Below, piece by piece: positions 6,743 through 7,019 of a stretch of 7,019 bases of DNA. The notes below the pieces were generated by a model. It ran no database searches and had not been told where the DNA came from. It worked only from the letters and a program-made list of their open reading frames with translations. The position numbers were made by a program, and so were the translations under genes. The stretch comes from Flavisolibacter sp. (GTDB taxonomy: Bacteria > Bacteroidota > Bacteroidia > Chitinophagales > Chitinophagaceae). The stretch's first letter is position 1. Each line of letters starts with the position of its first letter. The stretch lies in the NCBI GenBank assembly GCA_025936195.1, contig JAICTW010000131.1:1-7019 (forward strand), given 5' to 3'.

Positions 6743-7019
6743 TACCGGTCCTTCCGCCCAACTGTATTGAAGGTTACCATTAATCCAATCTAAATCAATT
6801 ACCGTATCTGCCAGTTGTCCATCCCTTCCTAATGCCTGCAAACGATTTACCTTTCGACCGTTTTTGATCACCATGTAAGGTTTTCCATCATCATCAACAA
6901 AAATAGAGTTATCGTAACCAAGTGGGCCGGTAACAGGATTGGTTTTGACCTGCACAGGAGTTGACCATAGCCCGAATGGAGAACTGGCTTTCGAGAACCA
7001 CTGCCCATTTGCTGATAAA

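Larger units (their letters stand above)
6470..7019 (-). pseudogene. GH43 glycosidase remnant (partial, 5' end outside window), broken by frameshifts and deletions
   Basis: The remnant of a secreted GH43 enzyme (beta-xylosidase/alpha-L-arabinofuranosidase type) can be followed in three pieces. Piece 1 (7019-6737) is open to the window edge and has GQWFSKASSPFGLWSTPV, then GYDNSIFVDDDGKPY (Asp expected to be the pKa modulator) and SWAEGPVM (Glu expected to be the general acid), and then meets TAA. Piece 2 (6738-6520, another frame) resumes at once with KRNGYYFYFPAGDVSGGQYV, as in the family, then jumps after RTKEL to a C-terminal beta-sandwich-like stretch, KAGIYITNGNQQVIVRLYSGY. The rest of the catalytic domain, roughly 200 residues from memory of the family, is missing. 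Piece 3 (6529-6470, a third frame) continues as FDIATRVPSNSFGNTA and stops early. The five-bladed propeller cannot be completed, so the product should be inactive. The intact GH127 gene starts 14 bp downstream. The subfamily is not certain. The GTG at 6953-6955 is not a real start because the frame and homology extend upstream of it. Confidence 0.85.

Noticed and set aside
1..7019. SusC/SusD pair, hybrid two-component regulator, transposase, tRNA or CRISPR array
   Set aside because: I looked for these because they often accompany polysaccharide loci or gene decay, but no sequence in the window supports any of them.

Overview
The window is a compact block of secreted carbohydrate-active enzymes, all encoded on the minus strand, so transcription runs from position 7019 down to 1. 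In transcription order it holds a decayed GH43 gene that enters from the right edge (6470-7019), a GH127/GH146 (DUF1680) protein (4002-6455), a GH39 protein (2281-4005), a GH10 endo-xylanase (948-2222), and a second GH43 gene (80-916) cut by an in-frame TGA whose homologous continuation runs off the left edge (1-79). The host looks like a member of Bacteroidota. The reasons are short signal peptides ending in A-Q, A/T-rich leaders without clear Shine-Dalgarno sequences, moderate GC, and protein architectures (large DUF1680 protein with C-terminal accessory domains, GH39 with an ESDPEGCAAC motif) that are typical of that phylum. A Chitinophagaceae-like or Sphingobacteria-like lineage is a guess and cannot be proved from this window.

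The genes are tightly packed. GH127 and GH39 share an ATGA stop/start overlap, GH39 and GH10 are 58 bp apart, GH10 and GH43 are 31 bp apart, and the GH127 start lies 14 bp after the last remnant of the upstream GH43. This is one operon-like unit and fits a fragment of a xylan or arabinoxylan utilisation locus. No SusC/SusD pair, regulator, transporter, RNA gene, mobile element or CRISPR array is visible here; such genes would have to lie outside the window.

Proposed division of labour (family knowledge plus inference): GH10 cuts the beta-1,4-xylan backbone, GH39 releases xylose from oligosaccharides, the GH43 proteins would remove arabinose or xylose, and the DUF1680 enzyme removes a further, probably arabinofuranosyl, decoration. 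All four genes whose 5' end is visible encode an N-terminal export signal.

The most notable observation is that both GH43 genes at the flanks are damaged while the three genes between them are intact with all catalytic residues. The right-hand GH43 has two frameshifts, an apparent large internal deletion and a lost C-terminus. The left-hand one has a single in-frame TGA exactly where a Gly is expected, with colinear homology after it. This suggests selective decay of the GH43 steps, or sequence errors in the case of the single-base lesions. I see no convincing wholly new system in the window.
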